Origin: Salinicoccus sp. YB14-2 | GTDB lineage: Bacteria > Bacillota > Bacilli > Staphylococcales > Salinicoccaceae | Assembly: GCF_001265075.1 (NCBI RefSeq) | Contig: NZ_LFKO01000001.1 | Coordinates: forward strand, 16,668-80,667 | Direction of reading: 5' to 3' | DNA: 64,000 bases | Shown: positions 33,493-43,769 of the stretch, piece after piece | Position numbering within the stretch: position 1 is the first letter of the stretch | Layout: each line of letters opens with the position of its first letter | Translations under genes and position numbers: made by a program | Notes under the pieces: model-generated | Told to the model about the DNA's origin: nothing | What the model saw: only the letters and a program-made list of their open reading frames with translations | The model's database searches: none

Positions 33493-34581
33493 ATGAAGAA
33501 AAAATTGATGCCTGTAGTAATCGGGCTTGGTCTTCTCGGACTCGCCGGCTGTGGTAACGGTGAAGAAGGAAGTTCAGATAGTGGAAATGGCTCTGGAGAA
33601 ACAGAGTTCGGTGAAGTTTTATCAACTAGTGACGCAGGAGATGTGACTGTTGATGATGTATTAAATAATCTCGGTACCACTCAGGTGGCAAACCAGACTT
33701 TCCAATTGACGTTGGATCAGATATTGCAGGATAAATATAGTGAAGAAGTCGATCCTGCTGAAATTGAAGAAGAAGTAGATGCTGAGATTGAGCAATACGG
33801 CGGTGAAGAGCAGTTCGAAATGTTAATGGCTCAACAGCAGCCGGGTATGACTGCAGATAGTTATAAACAACAACGTCTCTCCAGTACATATCATAACCTT
33901 TTCTTTACAGAAAAATTCGATATTTCAGATGAAGAAGCTTTGGAAGGCACTGTTGAAGGTTCACATATTCTAATCTCTGTAGATGAAGAATCCGAAGATG
34001 GTCTGTCGGAGGAAAAAGCTTTGGAAAAAGCTGAAGAACTCACTGCAGACATTGAAGACGGTGCAGACTTTGCAGAAGTCGCAACTGAAGAATCAGATGA
34101 TGGCAGTGCTGCTGACGGCGGTTCATTAGGACTTGTAAGTGAAGGACAGATGGTTGAGGAATTTGAAAACGCACTATTTGATCTGGAACAAGGTGAAATG
34201 ACAAGTGAACCCGTTAAATCCGAATTCGGTTATCATATCATTAAAAGAGGCGATGAAGAAGATATAGATGATGAATTAGAAACTGTCAAAAGTCAGCTGA
34301 TTAACCAGAAAGTCCAGGAAAATCCGGATCAGGTATTAACATTCTACCAGGACTTACTTGATGAATATAATGTTTCATTTGAAAATGAAGACATTCAATC
34401 CTACATTGAGGAAGCATATCTCTCAAGTGAATCTGAAGAAGAATCAGGTGATGGCGAAGAACCTTCAGAAGAAGAAAGTTCTGAAGCAGAGTCCGGTGAC
34501 GAATCCTCATCCGATGAAGGTACTGAAGAAGAGTCAAACGATGAAGAAACATCTGAAGAAAATACTGATTCAGAAGAATAA
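33493..34581 (+). CDS. prsA: Foldase lipoprotein PrsA
   Basis: 362 aa with a lipoprotein signal: basic start, hydrophobic core and lipobox LAGC with Cys20. A parvulin-type PPIase domain spans about residues 145-250 (GSHILIS, ADFAEVATEESDDGSAADGGSLG and FGYHIIKRG). The C-terminal 60 residues are almost all Glu, Ser, Asp and Gly, an extended acidic tail longer than in S. aureus PrsA. It folds exported proteins outside the membrane. ATG 33493 follows AAAGGAG. It sits at its usual place after hit. Confidence 0.93.
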   Translation: MKKKLMPVVIGLGLLGLAGCGNGEEGSSDSGNGSGETEFGEVLSTSDAGDVTVDDVLNNLGTTQVANQTFQLTLDQILQDKYSEEVDPAEIEEEVDAEIEQYGGEEQFEMLMAQQQPGMTADSYKQQRLSSTYHNLFFTEKFDISDEEALEGTVEGSHILISVDEESEDGLSEEKALEKAEELTADIEDGADFAEVATEESDDGSAADGGSLGLVSEGQMVEEFENALFDLEQGEMTSEPVKSEFGYHIIKRGDEEDIDDELETVKSQLINQKVQENPDQVLTFYQDLLDEYNVSFENEDIQSYIEEAYLSSESEEESGDGEEPSEEESSEAESGDESSSDEGTEEESNDEETSEENTDSEE

Positions 34582-34600
34582 GTTAATAATTAACTCTAAA

Positions 34601-34627
34601 GGCCTGTACTTTTGTACAGGTCTTTTT
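34601..34627 (+). terminator. prsA terminator
   Basis: CCTGTAC-TTTT-GTACAGG followed by TCTTTTT. Confidence 0.85.
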
Positions 34628-34930
34628 AAATTGTAAACACCCGTATGTTGTGTATTACGTAATACTAAGTCTTTGACCCATCCCCTGCCAAATCTTACAA
34701 GTCAGAATGATTATCTGAATCCTCTCCCCCATCAGCAAACAACCTACCATGTCACTCTCTATTATTACGCTATATAAGTTCCTTTATCCGAGTTCTTTTT
34801 TCAATTTTCTGTCTTTTACTGTTATAATGATAATTATAAAGCATTACGTGCCCTGAACTGTCTTTGACTATCGTTTTTTCAAGATAATTTTGTAACCGTT
34901 TTCATATATAAAGATAAGGGGGATTTTATT
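34628..34930 (+). promoter_or_regulatory. Symporter leader region with cre site at 34891-34904
   Basis: No gene in this 300-nt stretch. TGTAACCGTTTTCA (34891-34904) fits the cre consensus at all defined positions and lies 27 nt before the symporter start. It is therefore downstream of, or overlapping, the promoter and would act as a roadblock for CcpA. TATAAT occurs near 34826 with only a weak -35. The strong ribosome site AAGGGGG follows the cre. Confidence 0.7.
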
Positions 34931-36223
34931 ATGAAAGTAGGAAATCGTTTAACAGTCTACATTGTCATTGGTCTAGTCGCAGGTATTATCATCGGTTCGA
35001 TTTTCAGCCCTATGGCTGATCAGGCATGGGTGCAATGGATTGACCAGTTCATCTTCAACGTTGTCGGTCAAATATTCCTTAATCTCATTTTCATGGTTGT
35101 TGTACCTGTCGTATTCATCTCTATCGTACTCGGTGTCGTAGGTGTCGGAGATCCTAAAACTTTGGGGAGTCTGGGAATAAAAACAATCGCGTTTTACTTA
35201 ATCACTACAGCTATTGCAATCACTGTTGCCATTAGCATCGCCTTAGTACTCCAGCCCGGAGATGGTCAGGCAGAACTGCTCGATTCTTCTGAAGTTGAAG
35301 AATATCGTGAGACAGAACTCGGCGGTGACACAGGGGAAGCAATTGATCAGTCGGTCGATGAGACGATTATCAATCTGATTCCTTCCAACGTAATCGAAGC
35401 CATGGGGACTGCAAACATGCTGCAGATTATCGCCTTCGCCATCTTCATCGGTATCGCTCTGATTGCAGTGCAGGATAAAGCCAAAAACGTCATAAAATTA
35501 TTCGAGGAAGCAAACGATGTCATTATGTGGATTGTACTTGCAATCATGAAATATTTTGCTCCGCTTGGTGCATTCGGGCTTGTTGCGACAGCATTTACAC
35601 AAGCCGGATTCGGCGCGATCCAGCAGCTTGGCATGTACTTTGTCTGTGTACTCCTCGGTTTATTCATCCATCTTCTGTTCGTTTACGGAGCAGTCATAAA
35701 ATTCATCGCAAAGAAACCTTTCATTTGGTTTATCAAAGGATTTGCGCCAGCGATGAGTGTTGCTTTCAGTACATCTTCATCCAGTGCCACACTGCCCGTT
35801 TCAATGGAAACGGCACAAAAAAATTTGAACGTTAAAAAGAGTGTATCCAGTTTTGTTCAGCCGCTCGGTGCGACGATCAACATGGACGGGACGGCAATTA
35901 TGCAGGGTGTCGCCACGGTCTTTATTGCTCAATTGACCGGTGTCGATTTAACGATCATGCAGATGCTGACAGTCGTAGTGATTGCAACGGTTGCGAGTAT
36001 CGGTACAGCCGGGGTGCCCGGTGTCGGCCTCGTAATGCTTGCGATGGTATTAACCGCAGTCGGTCTTGACCCTGCAGCAATCGGTATCATTTTAGGTATT
36101 GACCGTTTGCTTGATATGACACGTACCGCAGTCAATATTACCGGAGACGCCGCCATTACAGTTGTGCTCAATGAACAGCAGATCAGAAAAGAGGAAAAGA
36201 AGAACAGAGCCTTAAAGTCATAA
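34931..36223 (+). CDS. Dicarboxylate/amino acid:cation symporter (DAACS), copy 1
   Basis: 430 aa of the GltP/DctA family. The re-entrant loop signatures are intact: FSTSSSSATLPVSM (serine-rich hairpin 1), NMDGTAIMQG (cation site) and AGVPGVGLVMLAMVL (hairpin 2), with DRLLDMTRTAVNITGDA in the last helix binding the substrate carboxylate. It imports glutamate/aspartate or C4-dicarboxylates with sodium or protons. Nearly identical in protein to the copy at 43770-45050, which lies in the opposite direction on the other side of the yha block. Confidence 0.92.
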   Translation: MKVGNRLTVYIVIGLVAGIIIGSIFSPMADQAWVQWIDQFIFNVVGQIFLNLIFMVVVPVVFISIVLGVVGVGDPKTLGSLGIKTIAFYLITTAIAITVAISIALVLQPGDGQAELLDSSEVEEYRETELGGDTGEAIDQSVDETIINLIPSNVIEAMGTANMLQIIAFAIFIGIALIAVQDKAKNVIKLFEEANDVIMWIVLAIMKYFAPLGAFGLVATAFTQAGFGAIQQLGMYFVCVLLGLFIHLLFVYGAVIKFIAKKPFIWFIKGFAPAMSVAFSTSSSSATLPVSMETAQKNLNVKKSVSSFVQPLGATINMDGTAIMQGVATVFIAQLTGVDLTIMQMLTVVVIATVASIGTAGVPGVGLVMLAMVLTAVGLDPAAIGIILGIDRLLDMTRTAVNITGDAAITVVLNEQQIRKEEKKNRALKS

Positions 36224-36250
36224 AAGCAATATTAAATAATTTACAAAATA

Positions 36251-36289
36251 AAAACGTCCGGTCTTCAATTTGAGGACCGGGCGTTTTTT
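36251..36289. terminator. Terminator between symporter 1 and yhaM
   Basis: AAAACGTCCGGTC / GACCGGGCGTTTT stem with a short loop and TTTTTT. Convergent genes share it. Confidence 0.85.
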
Positions 36290-36296
36290 GCAATAT

Positions 36297-37235
36297 TTAA
36301 AAGCTTTCTGGCTTATACAGGTTTCTGTTTTCCAGAGGGAATATCCTTTCTGTGAACATTCCTTTATCCGTATTATCCAGATGCTTGTCCATCATCATCA
36401 TTCTGGCATCGATATTATCAATGAAATGCAGAATTTCCGCTTCTTTCAGCATCGGCACTTTCGGCGAACCGTACTCAAGCTTTCCATGATGGGATAGAAT
36501 CAGATGTTTAAGAAGCATGACTTCCTCCCCTTCAATCTCCAATTCTGCTGCAATCATAGAAATTTCTTCTACCGCAATGACGATGTGACCAATCAGATTA
36601 CCTTCAGTTGTATAAGTCGTTCCAATCGGACCGGAAAGCTCTTTAACTTTTCCAATGTCATGCAGAATGATTCCGCTGTAAAGCAGGCTTCTGTTAAGTG
36701 ATGGATAAATATCACACAGTGCCTCAGCTGTTCTCAACATATAATGTACGTGGTAAGCGAGACCCGAGACAAAGTCGTGGTGGTTGGTCATCGCAGCCGG
36801 ATAAGTCAGAAACTCCGTTTTGTATTTGGAGAGCAGCTTGCGTACAATGCGCTGCATCGCTCCATTTTCAATTTTAAGGGTATAATCCATAATGCTTTCA
36901 AACAAAGTGTCTTCATCAATCGGCGCTTTTTCGACAAAATCTTTTGCATTCAGTCCGTCTTGTTCTGTCGCAAGACGGTACATTGCAATTTTCATTTGTT
37001 TTTTATTGCGGTAATCAATGACATCACCTTTGACTTTTATCAGTGCTTCCGGCTTGAGCACCTGCATATCTTCTTTAGAAACAGTCCAGAGTTTCGCTTC
37101 AATCTCTCCTGAACGGTCCTGAAGGTATAACGTCATATAAGGTTTCCCCTGTTGTGTTACACCTTGCTGGCTTCTTTTGATCAAGTAAAATGTTTCTACA
37201 CTGTCCCCTGCTTTAAGGTTTGCAATATTCGACAC
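36297..37235 (-). CDS. yhaM: 3'-5' exoribonuclease YhaM (Cbf1)
   Basis: About 312 aa. An N-terminal OB fold (residues about 10-90, [18 protein letters not shown]) precedes an HD domain with [25 protein letters not shown] and [17 protein letters not shown] that holds the metal site. YhaM trims RNA 3' ends, and its staphylococcal relative Cbf1 also binds plasmid enhancer DNA. A GTG three codons downstream of the first GTG is chosen because AGAGG then lies 8 nt upstream. It follows yhaN by 11 nt. Confidence 0.92.
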   Translation of the reverse strand: MSNIANLKAGDSVETFYLIKRSQQGVTQQGKPYMTLYLQDRSGEIEAKLWTVSKEDMQVLKPEALIKVKGDVIDYRNKKQMKIAMYRLATEQDGLNAKDFVEKAPIDEDTLFESIMDYTLKIENGAMQRIVRKLLSKYKTEFLTYPAAMTNHHDFVSGLAYHVHYMLRTAEALCDIYPSLNRSLLYSGIILHDIGKVKELSGPIGTTYTTEGNLIGHIVIAVEEISMIAAELEIEGEEVMLLKHLILSHHGKLEYGSPKVPMLKEAEILHFIDNIDARMMMMDKHLDNTDKGMFTERIFPLENRNLYKPESF

Positions 37236-37246
37236 TAATTTCACCT

Positions 37247-40177
37247 CTATTTAACTTTCTCTTTTAATCTGATCGTCTGGTTGGATGGAATGGAGGTATC
37301 CAGGTTACAAGTGAAATAGAGTACCTGGTCTTTCACTTCACTTCTTAAATAATCCATGATTATCTTCTTGCGTTCTTTATCAAAGTGAACAAATGCATCG
37401 TCGATGATGAGTGGCAGTTTGTAGTAGCCCTGCAGTGCTTTGATCAGGCTCAGTCTCAGGCTGATGTAAAGCATTTCTTTAGTCGATTGTGACAGCTCCA
37501 ATGGATGGAAGACCTGGCCATTTGAATGTTTGACAGTAATGCCGTCATCATCATAGATTACATTGATATATCTTCCTTTAGTCACAAACTGGAATATACT
37601 TCTCGCCTCTTCGATGACGATAGGCAGACGCTCATCTTTAATCGCTTTAATATGTGTTTCAATCAGCAGACGGATATAGTTGAGCGACAGGTAATCTTCT
37701 GAAAGGCCTTGAATCAGGCTCTTTTTCATCTCATACTGATGATTGAGTTCACTCAGCTTGCCGTCACTCTCTAGTATATTGATTTCCTGATTGATTTCAG
37801 CAAGAACTTTTTGTTCATCCTGCACCATTTCATTGAAATGTTCGACCTGTTTATTAATGCCTTCCTCTTCTTCTTTCAAATCAGCGAGCATCAAAGAGGC
37901 CAGATCATTTCGCAGATCATAATCAAACAACTCTTCATCCAGTTTATCACTCAGGTTTTTAAACTGTTCTAAATTATTCTGATATTCTTCAAACTTACGT
38001 GCATGGTAATAATACTCTTCTTCATCATCAGCATCGACATAATCGAAAAGCTCATCGATTTCCTTACTGGAAGAACTTACCCGCTCTTCCATTACACTGA
38101 TTTCATTTTCCAATAGTTTAATCTGTTCATCAAGCTGTTTGCTATTGGATATGTTTTCATTGTATTCCGTAAGCTTCTGATTCACTTCATAGAATATTGA
38201 AGCGTCGTAATAAGTGATGCCGAGCTTTCTGACATCATCTTTCACTTCACGTTTGAAGTCCTGCAGACTTTTAATGACATTATCCTTTTCAACATTATGT
38301 CTGCTGATTTGATTACGTTTCTGTTTAATATCACGAATGGTATGAATTGCATCGACGATATATTTATTTTCAATATCGGGATTTATTTTCAATTTCCTTT
38401 TGACATCGAACAGATCCGTATTCAATCGGTCATGGTTTGTTTCTTTGATGGCTAGAGTTTCCTTTAATTCCTCAATCTTAACATTGAATGAAATCCGTTT
38501 CGATTTTTGTGTACGTAAATCCATTTTTAAATCTCTCGCGTCATTCAAATCGAAATTGACATCATTTTCACTTTTGAGCGTTTCTATCTCATCTTGGAGC
38601 TTTGCGACTTCATGCTCATAGTCACTCTTCAGGTTTTCCTCTTCTTCCCTGTTTGTCAGCAGCAGGAATATAGATGCAACCAGGGCAATGCCCACAAAGA
38701 CCGATCCGAGAGTGAATTCAGAATTGACCAGATAAAGCACACCGATGATCATCGTGATAGTACTGATGCCTAATATCAGGAAGGTCTGATTGCGTTTCGT
38801 ACGATTACGCTCTCTTTTTTCACGTTCATATTCCTTTTCAATCAGCTGGTACATCTTCCCTTTTTCTTTGAGTTCGACTTCCTTATCCAGCACTTCTTTT
38901 TTAACTCTGATTCTCGAATCACTGATCTGTGAATCTTCGAGATCTGCGATTTCCTGATCCAGCTGCCTGATATCAGACTTTATATGATCGATCTCCCGAA
39001 CAAGATATTGTTCTTCCAGAGTGACCTCATCAAGTTTGGCTAGAAGCGTCTGTACGGATTCACGGATAATATTGGAATCATCCACTTCCATATGCTCTTC
39101 CTGCCAGCCGATATCCTTTTGAAGCAGCTCAATTTCATCTTCAAGATTTTCAATCGAATGTTTTAAACGATCGACTTCCAGATTCTTCTGGTTAATCTCC
39201 GGCTCTTTTGTTTTAAGACTTTCCAAATATTCAATATTTTTTTCATCAGGCAGTTCGACCTGCCCAATCTCATGTTTCAGAACTTTCAACTTTTCCAGCC
39301 TGAGATCAATATCTTTTTTGGCCTGGTCGTAACTGTTTTTTAAACTCTCATATCTTTCTATCCCCTTTTCGGGAAATACTAAAGGCTCGACGTTCAATAC
39401 GCCTTCAAGAGTTTTCCAGTCTTTTATATCTTTATGATACATAATTTCTTTTATCTTCTGTTTGCGTACGGTATCCAGCTGGTTGAGTGCATCTCTTTTT
39501 GCATTGATACTCTCTTCATACTTCAGCTGTTCAGTGGTCAGATGCTTGTAGTTAGCCTCTTCTGCCTCAAGTTTCCGAATCTTTTCATTGATTTCCTGGA
39601 GTTCCACGAGTTCCTGATTGATTTCCGGGTTGATTCCGTTCTTTTTATACAGGTCTTTAAGTTCCTGATCGATGGCAGACAACATTTCATCGTATTCATG
39701 AGAACCAAGCGCCCCTGCCCTCAGCAGATATTCCTGAAGCTTGTCTTCAGTCATGTTTTTATGAATATCCTGCAGTCCGAGTACATCAAATGAAAATATC
39801 GACCGGTATGTCCGTTTGTCAATATAGTTCAGTTTTCTCACGAGCCAGTCCGCACTTCTGGAAGTACCGTCGTTCATATAGATTTTCACATCACCCTGGA
39901 CCTTGTTGCCTTTGACCCTTTCTATTTCCACCGGGCCCTCGCCGTCCTCGAAATCGACGACCAGCTTTCCGCCATACATATTATGCATTCTCGGTTCACG
40001 CCTCGGTTCCTGCTCTTTTCTCGTAGGAAAGCCGAAAAGAACGGAATGGATGAACGACTGCATCGTTGACTTGCCAGCTTCATTTTCCCCAAAGATCTGA
40101 ACAAAAGGTGTAGAAGTTTTTAACTCGGTTTCAGCAATCTTTCCGTAACCATATATATTCAATGATAAAATTTTCAT
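37247..40177 (-). CDS. yhaN: YhaN SMC-like AAA ATPase
   Basis: 976-aa protein related to SbcC/RecN. Walker A is GENEAGKST near residue 34, then long coiled coils flank two adjacent hydrophobic helices (about residues 468-508, [18 protein letters not shown] and [17 protein letters not shown]). The C-terminal end has [19 protein letters not shown] (signature) and Walker [13 protein letters not shown]. The membrane hairpin in the middle of an SMC-like coiled coil is a feature of YhaN proteins. It works with the YhaO nuclease encoded just upstream; DNA repair or end processing is inferred. Confidence 0.9.
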   Translation of the reverse strand: MKILSLNIYGYGKIAETELKTSTPFVQIFGENEAGKSTMQSFIHSVLFGFPTRKEQEPRREPRMHNMYGGKLVVDFEDGEGPVEIERVKGNKVQGDVKIYMNDGTSRSADWLVRKLNYIDKRTYRSIFSFDVLGLQDIHKNMTEDKLQEYLLRAGALGSHEYDEMLSAIDQELKDLYKKNGINPEINQELVELQEINEKIRKLEAEEANYKHLTTEQLKYEESINAKRDALNQLDTVRKQKIKEIMYHKDIKDWKTLEGVLNVEPLVFPEKGIERYESLKNSYDQAKKDIDLRLEKLKVLKHEIGQVELPDEKNIEYLESLKTKEPEINQKNLEVDRLKHSIENLEDEIELLQKDIGWQEEHMEVDDSNIIRESVQTLLAKLDEVTLEEQYLVREIDHIKSDIRQLDQEIADLEDSQISDSRIRVKKEVLDKEVELKEKGKMYQLIEKEYEREKRERNRTKRNQTFLILGISTITMIIGVLYLVNSEFTLGSVFVGIALVASIFLLLTNREEEENLKSDYEHEVAKLQDEIETLKSENDVNFDLNDARDLKMDLRTQKSKRISFNVKIEELKETLAIKETNHDRLNTDLFDVKRKLKINPDIENKYIVDAIHTIRDIKQKRNQISRHNVEKDNVIKSLQDFKREVKDDVRKLGITYYDASIFYEVNQKLTEYNENISNSKQLDEQIKLLENEISVMEERVSSSSKEIDELFDYVDADDEEEYYYHARKFEEYQNNLEQFKNLSDKLDEELFDYDLRNDLASLMLADLKEEEEGINKQVEHFNEMVQDEQKVLAEINQEINILESDGKLSELNHQYEMKKSLIQGLSEDYLSLNYIRLLIETHIKAIKDERLPIVIEEARSIFQFVTKGRYINVIYDDDGITVKHSNGQVFHPLELSQSTKEMLYISLRLSLIKALQGYYKLPLIIDDAFVHFDKERKKIIMDYLRSEVKDQVLYFTCNLDTSIPSNQTIRLKEKVK

Positions 40178-40184
40178 CTTTTCA

Positions 40185-41369
40185 CTACTTCCTCATTAAC
40201 ATTTTCAAGCGTTCTTCCCCGAGACTCAGATAATCCTCTTTTTTAAGATCCTGCATCGGCGGCAGGTGGCGGTTGATTTTCGGATCCATATACATGGTAT
40301 TCAACGCCTCTTTGAAGATCTCTTCGTTATCTGAATAACTTGCCTTAATATCGTTTAAAATCGCTGTCTGATTTTGATTCAAGTAGTTGATGGACAGATT
40401 ATCAATCCAAATGAAGTGCTTTACATCCTGCTCATCTTCATGCAGCAGTTCCAGCAGCTCTTTATAATCCGCTTCGGAGAGTTCATCGTCTCCTTCATGA
40501 TTGATGGTCAGCTGGATGATTTTCTTGCCTGCTTCCCTGAGACGTTCTTTGAATTCAACAATCCTCTGATAAATATCCTGTTTGTTCAGTGACTTCATAT
40601 CCAGTTCATATTCAGCAAAAGTAATCTCATGTGACTTTATGAATGATGTACTCAAATAAACATCATCGCCTTCTACAAGCAAAAAGCCTTTATCACCGTA
40701 TTCATTTTTATGTCTTCCCTGAATGTTGCCTGGATAGTGAATCGGCGGCAGATCGGAAAGCTGTTCTCTGACATGTATATGCCCGAGTGCCCAGTAGTGG
40801 TATAACTTACTGTTCAGCGTTTCCAAATTAAATTCTGTATAACGCGCCTGATTATACTGGGACTTGGAATATGTCCCATGTAATATACCGATGTGAATGC
40901 CTTCATTCATATGATTGACCGGGTAGTCATCCAGTTTGTTTTCATACGAATCATCCATGAAATAACTGAATCCATGCAAAAACACGCGCTCACCTTTTTG
41001 GCTGACACTCTCATAGGTCTCTACATTCTCTTTGAACACACTGACGTTATCCGGCCATTTGGACTTGACGTTTTCACTTAGAGGGTCATGGTTCCCGTGA
41101 ATCATGTACACAAAAATACCGTTGTCCTTCAAGCGTTCAAAGCCTTTCTTCAAAAAGGTCTCAGCTTTCAAAGTGCGGTTTTCCCTGTCGAAAACATCCC
41201 CTGCTATGATGATAAAGTCCACTTTCTCCTCTATGGCTTTATCAAACATTCTTTTCACGCTTTTATATGTACTCGATGTCAGTTCTTCAAATATATTGAG
41301 CGGCATTTTCGTTCGGGATTTGAACGGACTGTCCAGATGTAAATCCGCACTATGTATAAATTTGACCAC
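40185..41369 (-). CDS. yhaO: YhaO metallophosphoesterase (SbcD/Mre11-like)
   Basis: 394 aa starting at GTG, with AGGTG just upstream. Phosphoesterase motifs in order: HSADLHLDSPF, IAGDVFDREN, MIHGNHDP, LHGTY and WALGHIHVRE, the complete two-metal Mre11 set. The C-terminal 150 residues are an accessory domain. Partner of YhaN; the genes are 7 nt apart. Predicted DNA exonuclease/endonuclease. Confidence 0.92.
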   Translation of the reverse strand: MVKFIHSADLHLDSPFKSRTKMPLNIFEELTSSTYKSVKRMFDKAIEEKVDFIIIAGDVFDRENRTLKAETFLKKGFERLKDNGIFVYMIHGNHDPLSENVKSKWPDNVSVFKENVETYESVSQKGERVFLHGFSYFMDDSYENKLDDYPVNHMNEGIHIGILHGTYSKSQYNQARYTEFNLETLNSKLYHYWALGHIHVREQLSDLPPIHYPGNIQGRHKNEYGDKGFLLVEGDDVYLSTSFIKSHEITFAEYELDMKSLNKQDIYQRIVEFKERLREAGKKIIQLTINHEGDDELSEADYKELLELLHEDEQDVKHFIWIDNLSINYLNQNQTAILNDIKASYSDNEEIFKEALNTMYMDPKINRHLPPMQDLKKEDYLSLGEERLKMLMRK

Positions 41370-41431
41370 AATTCTCACCTACTTTATATAATCATATATG
41401 TATACAATCATTATAACAAAAATAAAAACAA

Positions 41432-41455
41432 AAGAGGTCTAATAATAGACCTCTT
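41432..41455 (-). terminator. Intrinsic terminator of ylbF-like gene
   Basis: AAGAGGTCTA-ATAA-TAGACCTCTT, followed on the minus strand by TTTGTTTTTATTTTT. Confidence 0.85.
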
Positions 41456-41461
41456 CAAAGA

Positions 41462-41818
41462 TTAATTTTCGTTGTTGATACCGTATAACTCTTCAATTGG
41501 TTTCATGATGACACGGTTTAAGTCCTGAATTAACTGACTCATGTTTTGTTCAGCTTCCATCAGTGCTTTAATATTTTCATCATCTTCGATTTCAGCTGCA
41601 GAACTTTGTGCTTTCTGAACATCTTCTTCTAAGATTTCTTCACCCTGCATCTGTTTTTGCTGAAGCTCCATCTGAACTTTTCTGAACTCTTCAAAAAGTG
41701 CTTTTGATTCAGGGTTGCTGTTCACTTTCGCATAAAGATCTTTCATGCTGTTAAATTCATCTGATTGTCTTAACGCACTTTCGAGTGCATTGGCTTGATC
41801 GTATACATTTACTGACAT
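41462..41818 (-). CDS. YlbF/YmcA-family protein (YheA type)
   Basis: 118 aa, all helical: VYDQANALESALRQSDEFNSMKDLYAKVNSNPESKALFEEFRKVQMELQ is the family core. Relatives form complexes that tune RNase Y and competence/biofilm genes in Bacillus. The second of two adjacent ATGs is taken because AAGGAG is 7 nt before it. It lies between DUF445 and yhaO, in its usual neighbourhood. Confidence 0.85.
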   Translation of the reverse strand: MSVNVYDQANALESALRQSDEFNSMKDLYAKVNSNPESKALFEEFRKVQMELQQKQMQGEEILEEDVQKAQSSAAEIEDDENIKALMEAEQNMSQLIQDLNRVIMKPIEELYGINNEN

Positions 41819-41868
41819 CATATAACTCCTTATTTTGTGATGTTTCTACTGTACCATACAATAATAAG

Positions 41869-42999
41869 TTATAACAACACTACAACTATACCTTGGAAAA
41901 GACCGATTATCGCACCTAGGATGAATCCTAGCAGAGTAATCATTTTGAACTCTTTATTCGCGACATCCATGACAAGATTTTCTATATGATCCAGCTGGAA
42001 ACTGTCGATCTGTTTTTTAATCACTTCAGCGAGCTGAAGTTTGTCCATAATCCTGCCCATATTGTAGGCAAGATAATTGATTGTGTTATCTTTCAGTCTA
42101 TATTTACCACGTTGCTTAAATGAAATGAACAATGCTTCATTGAATTCCACGATGGGTTTATTCAACAGCCCCTGTATATTGATCCGTTCCTGCATCACAT
42201 CACCTATACTCTTGATCAGATCATCTTTGTCACTTTCGGATAAAAATTCATTTAAAGCTTTACCTTTTAATTTGTCGTATTCTTCAATGATAAAACTTTC
42301 GACGATGCCAAGCATTTTTGGATGATTCAATAATTTGACCAGCTCTCTCTGAATATTCAGCGCAATATTCTCTTTGGTCATGAAATATTTGATCGACCTC
42401 GCCATCCTGCCTCTTTTTTCAATGAATTCATCTGTCATAGTGTAGAGATCATCGAACCCTTTATCTGACATGATATAGCTTTCAACTTTATGAATAATCT
42501 GAGGCTGGATTTGCATTACTTTCATATCTATTGTATGCATCGCATCCGTCGGTATCAAATCCTCAATTTTGGAGATATACAGCTTATCGCCTTCTTCAGC
42601 GATTTTTTTACTTACTTCATTATTAAAGCCAGTGATGACTTTTTTTGATAGACCTTCATGCAGACGTTCAAGGAAATACCCGATGCTCAGCTTTTCTCTC
42701 TCAACAGTATCAATTTGTTTATCAATAAAGTTCATGATGAAGCGATCCGTTTCGGGGCTTTTCACTTTATCGATGAACACATCGGGTGTCAGCAGATGAC
42801 CTGTAATGATTTTGCCGAGTTTCGTCGATGCTTCACTGCGTCTCGAAGGTATCACACCCGGTGTAAACGGGAGTTTTATTCCCAATATATATTTTGCTTT
42901 ATACGGTCTGAACAGCATTTTTATGGCCAGCATATTAGTAAAACCTGCTATCAGAGACCCTGTAACTATCATAAATATAATCAGACCAAAGGCATTCAT
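41869..42999 (-). CDS. DUF445 membrane protein (YheB type)
   Basis: 376 aa. An N-terminal helix LIIFMIVTGSLIAGFTNMLAIKMLF is followed by PYKAKYILGIKLPFTPGVIPSRR, the DUF445 signature. A long helical middle follows, and a C-terminal helix ITLLGFILGAIIGLFQGIVVVLL ends the protein. Both ends are in the membrane. ATG 42999 with AGGGGGG upstream is preferred to a GTG five codons earlier. Function unknown. Confidence 0.88.
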   Translation of the reverse strand: MNAFGLIIFMIVTGSLIAGFTNMLAIKMLFRPYKAKYILGIKLPFTPGVIPSRRSEASTKLGKIITGHLLTPDVFIDKVKSPETDRFIMNFIDKQIDTVEREKLSIGYFLERLHEGLSKKVITGFNNEVSKKIAEEGDKLYISKIEDLIPTDAMHTIDMKVMQIQPQIIHKVESYIMSDKGFDDLYTMTDEFIEKRGRMARSIKYFMTKENIALNIQRELVKLLNHPKMLGIVESFIIEEYDKLKGKALNEFLSESDKDDLIKSIGDVMQERINIQGLLNKPIVEFNEALFISFKQRGKYRLKDNTINYLAYNMGRIMDKLQLAEVIKKQIDSFQLDHIENLVMDVANKEFKMITLLGFILGAIIGLFQGIVVVLL

Positions 43000-43073
43000 T
43001 TGGTCCCCCCTCACTCTTCAAAGCTTTTCGCACTCTAAATAATACCATAAAAATTTTGTTTTATAGACGAAAA

Positions 43074-43101
43074 AGAGCAAAGCATCAAATCGCTTTGCTC
43101 T
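43074..43101 (-). terminator. Terminator of the HTH regulator gene
   Basis: AGAGCAAAGC-N8-GCTTTGCTCT followed by TTTTTCG on the minus strand. Confidence 0.8.
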
Positions 43102-43112
43102 CTATATACAAT

Positions 43113-43568
43113 TTATACAGGCTGTAATTCAACTTGTTTGTTGAAGTATGTTCTTATTTCACGCTCGATATAAGAGGCATGAACCGGCTGATTCTGATCG
43201 TTCATCACTCTGTATATTTTGTTGCCTTTGTTAAACTGAAGTGCGTATCCGCCTCTCGTTTCAAGTGTTTCCCAGTAAACCTTTTCACTGTCATAAAGTG
43301 GATATACACAATGACCTCTTGAGATTACTTGAGAAAGCTCCAGCGGATCTCCGGAAAAAGTATTTGTCAATACTTCGCTGTTTCTGAATAGTGCACATAA
43401 AGAAATACAAGTCGTCCAGTTTGGAAGGATACGCTCCTTTTCAATCTGAACTAAAGTTTTCTTTGATAATCCTATAGTATGGCTCATCGAATCCTGAGTG
43501 TACCCGGCTTCGGTACGTACCATCTTGAATTTAGACTGTAGAGTCTCTATAAAAGCCTGCTTATCCAT
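43113..43568 (-). CDS. XRE-type transcriptional regulator
   Basis: 151 aa. Residues 8-62 form a helix-turn-helix of the Cro/XRE type (KMVRTEAGYTQDSMSHTIGLSKKTLVQIEKERILPNWTT shows the recognition helix). The remaining 90 residues are a partner domain without a recognised ligand site. Position (next to DUF445 and yhaMNO) and size match S. aureus SA1665, a DNA-binding protein reported to bind the mecA operator region and modulate beta-lactam resistance. That equivalence is from memory and synteny. Start with GAAAGGGTG upstream. Confidence 0.8.
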   Translation of the reverse strand: MDKQAFIETLQSKFKMVRTEAGYTQDSMSHTIGLSKKTLVQIEKERILPNWTTCISLCALFRNSEVLTNTFSGDPLELSQVISRGHCVYPLYDSEKVYWETLETRGGYALQFNKGNKIYRVMNDQNQPVHASYIEREIRTYFNKQVELQPV

Positions 43569-43668
43569 TAAATAACACCCTTTCAATAATACAACTACCA
43601 ATAACTATTTATAGTAACGTTAAAATATACACTTAAAACATGATAATATAAAATTACCAAAAATAAAA

Positions 43669-43721
43669 GAGTATACAAGATATGTTCAATAAGTGTTCAC
43701 TTATTGAATTCTCATATACTC
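43669..43721 (-). terminator. Composite hairpin terminator of symporter 2
   Basis: Inner stem TTCAATAAGTG-TT-CACTTATTGAA (43685-43708, perfect 11 bp) inside outer arms GAGTAT/ATACTC (43669-43721). On the minus strand it is followed by TTTTATTTTT. Confidence 0.75.
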
Positions 43722-43769
43722 TATCATTATATAGCTTTTTGCATCAAAAGTGTAAAATTCAGCTTACAC

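Noticed and set aside
34601-34930. Riboswitch before the symporter
   Set aside because: No known aptamer motif and no long paired leader. A cre site explains likely regulation.
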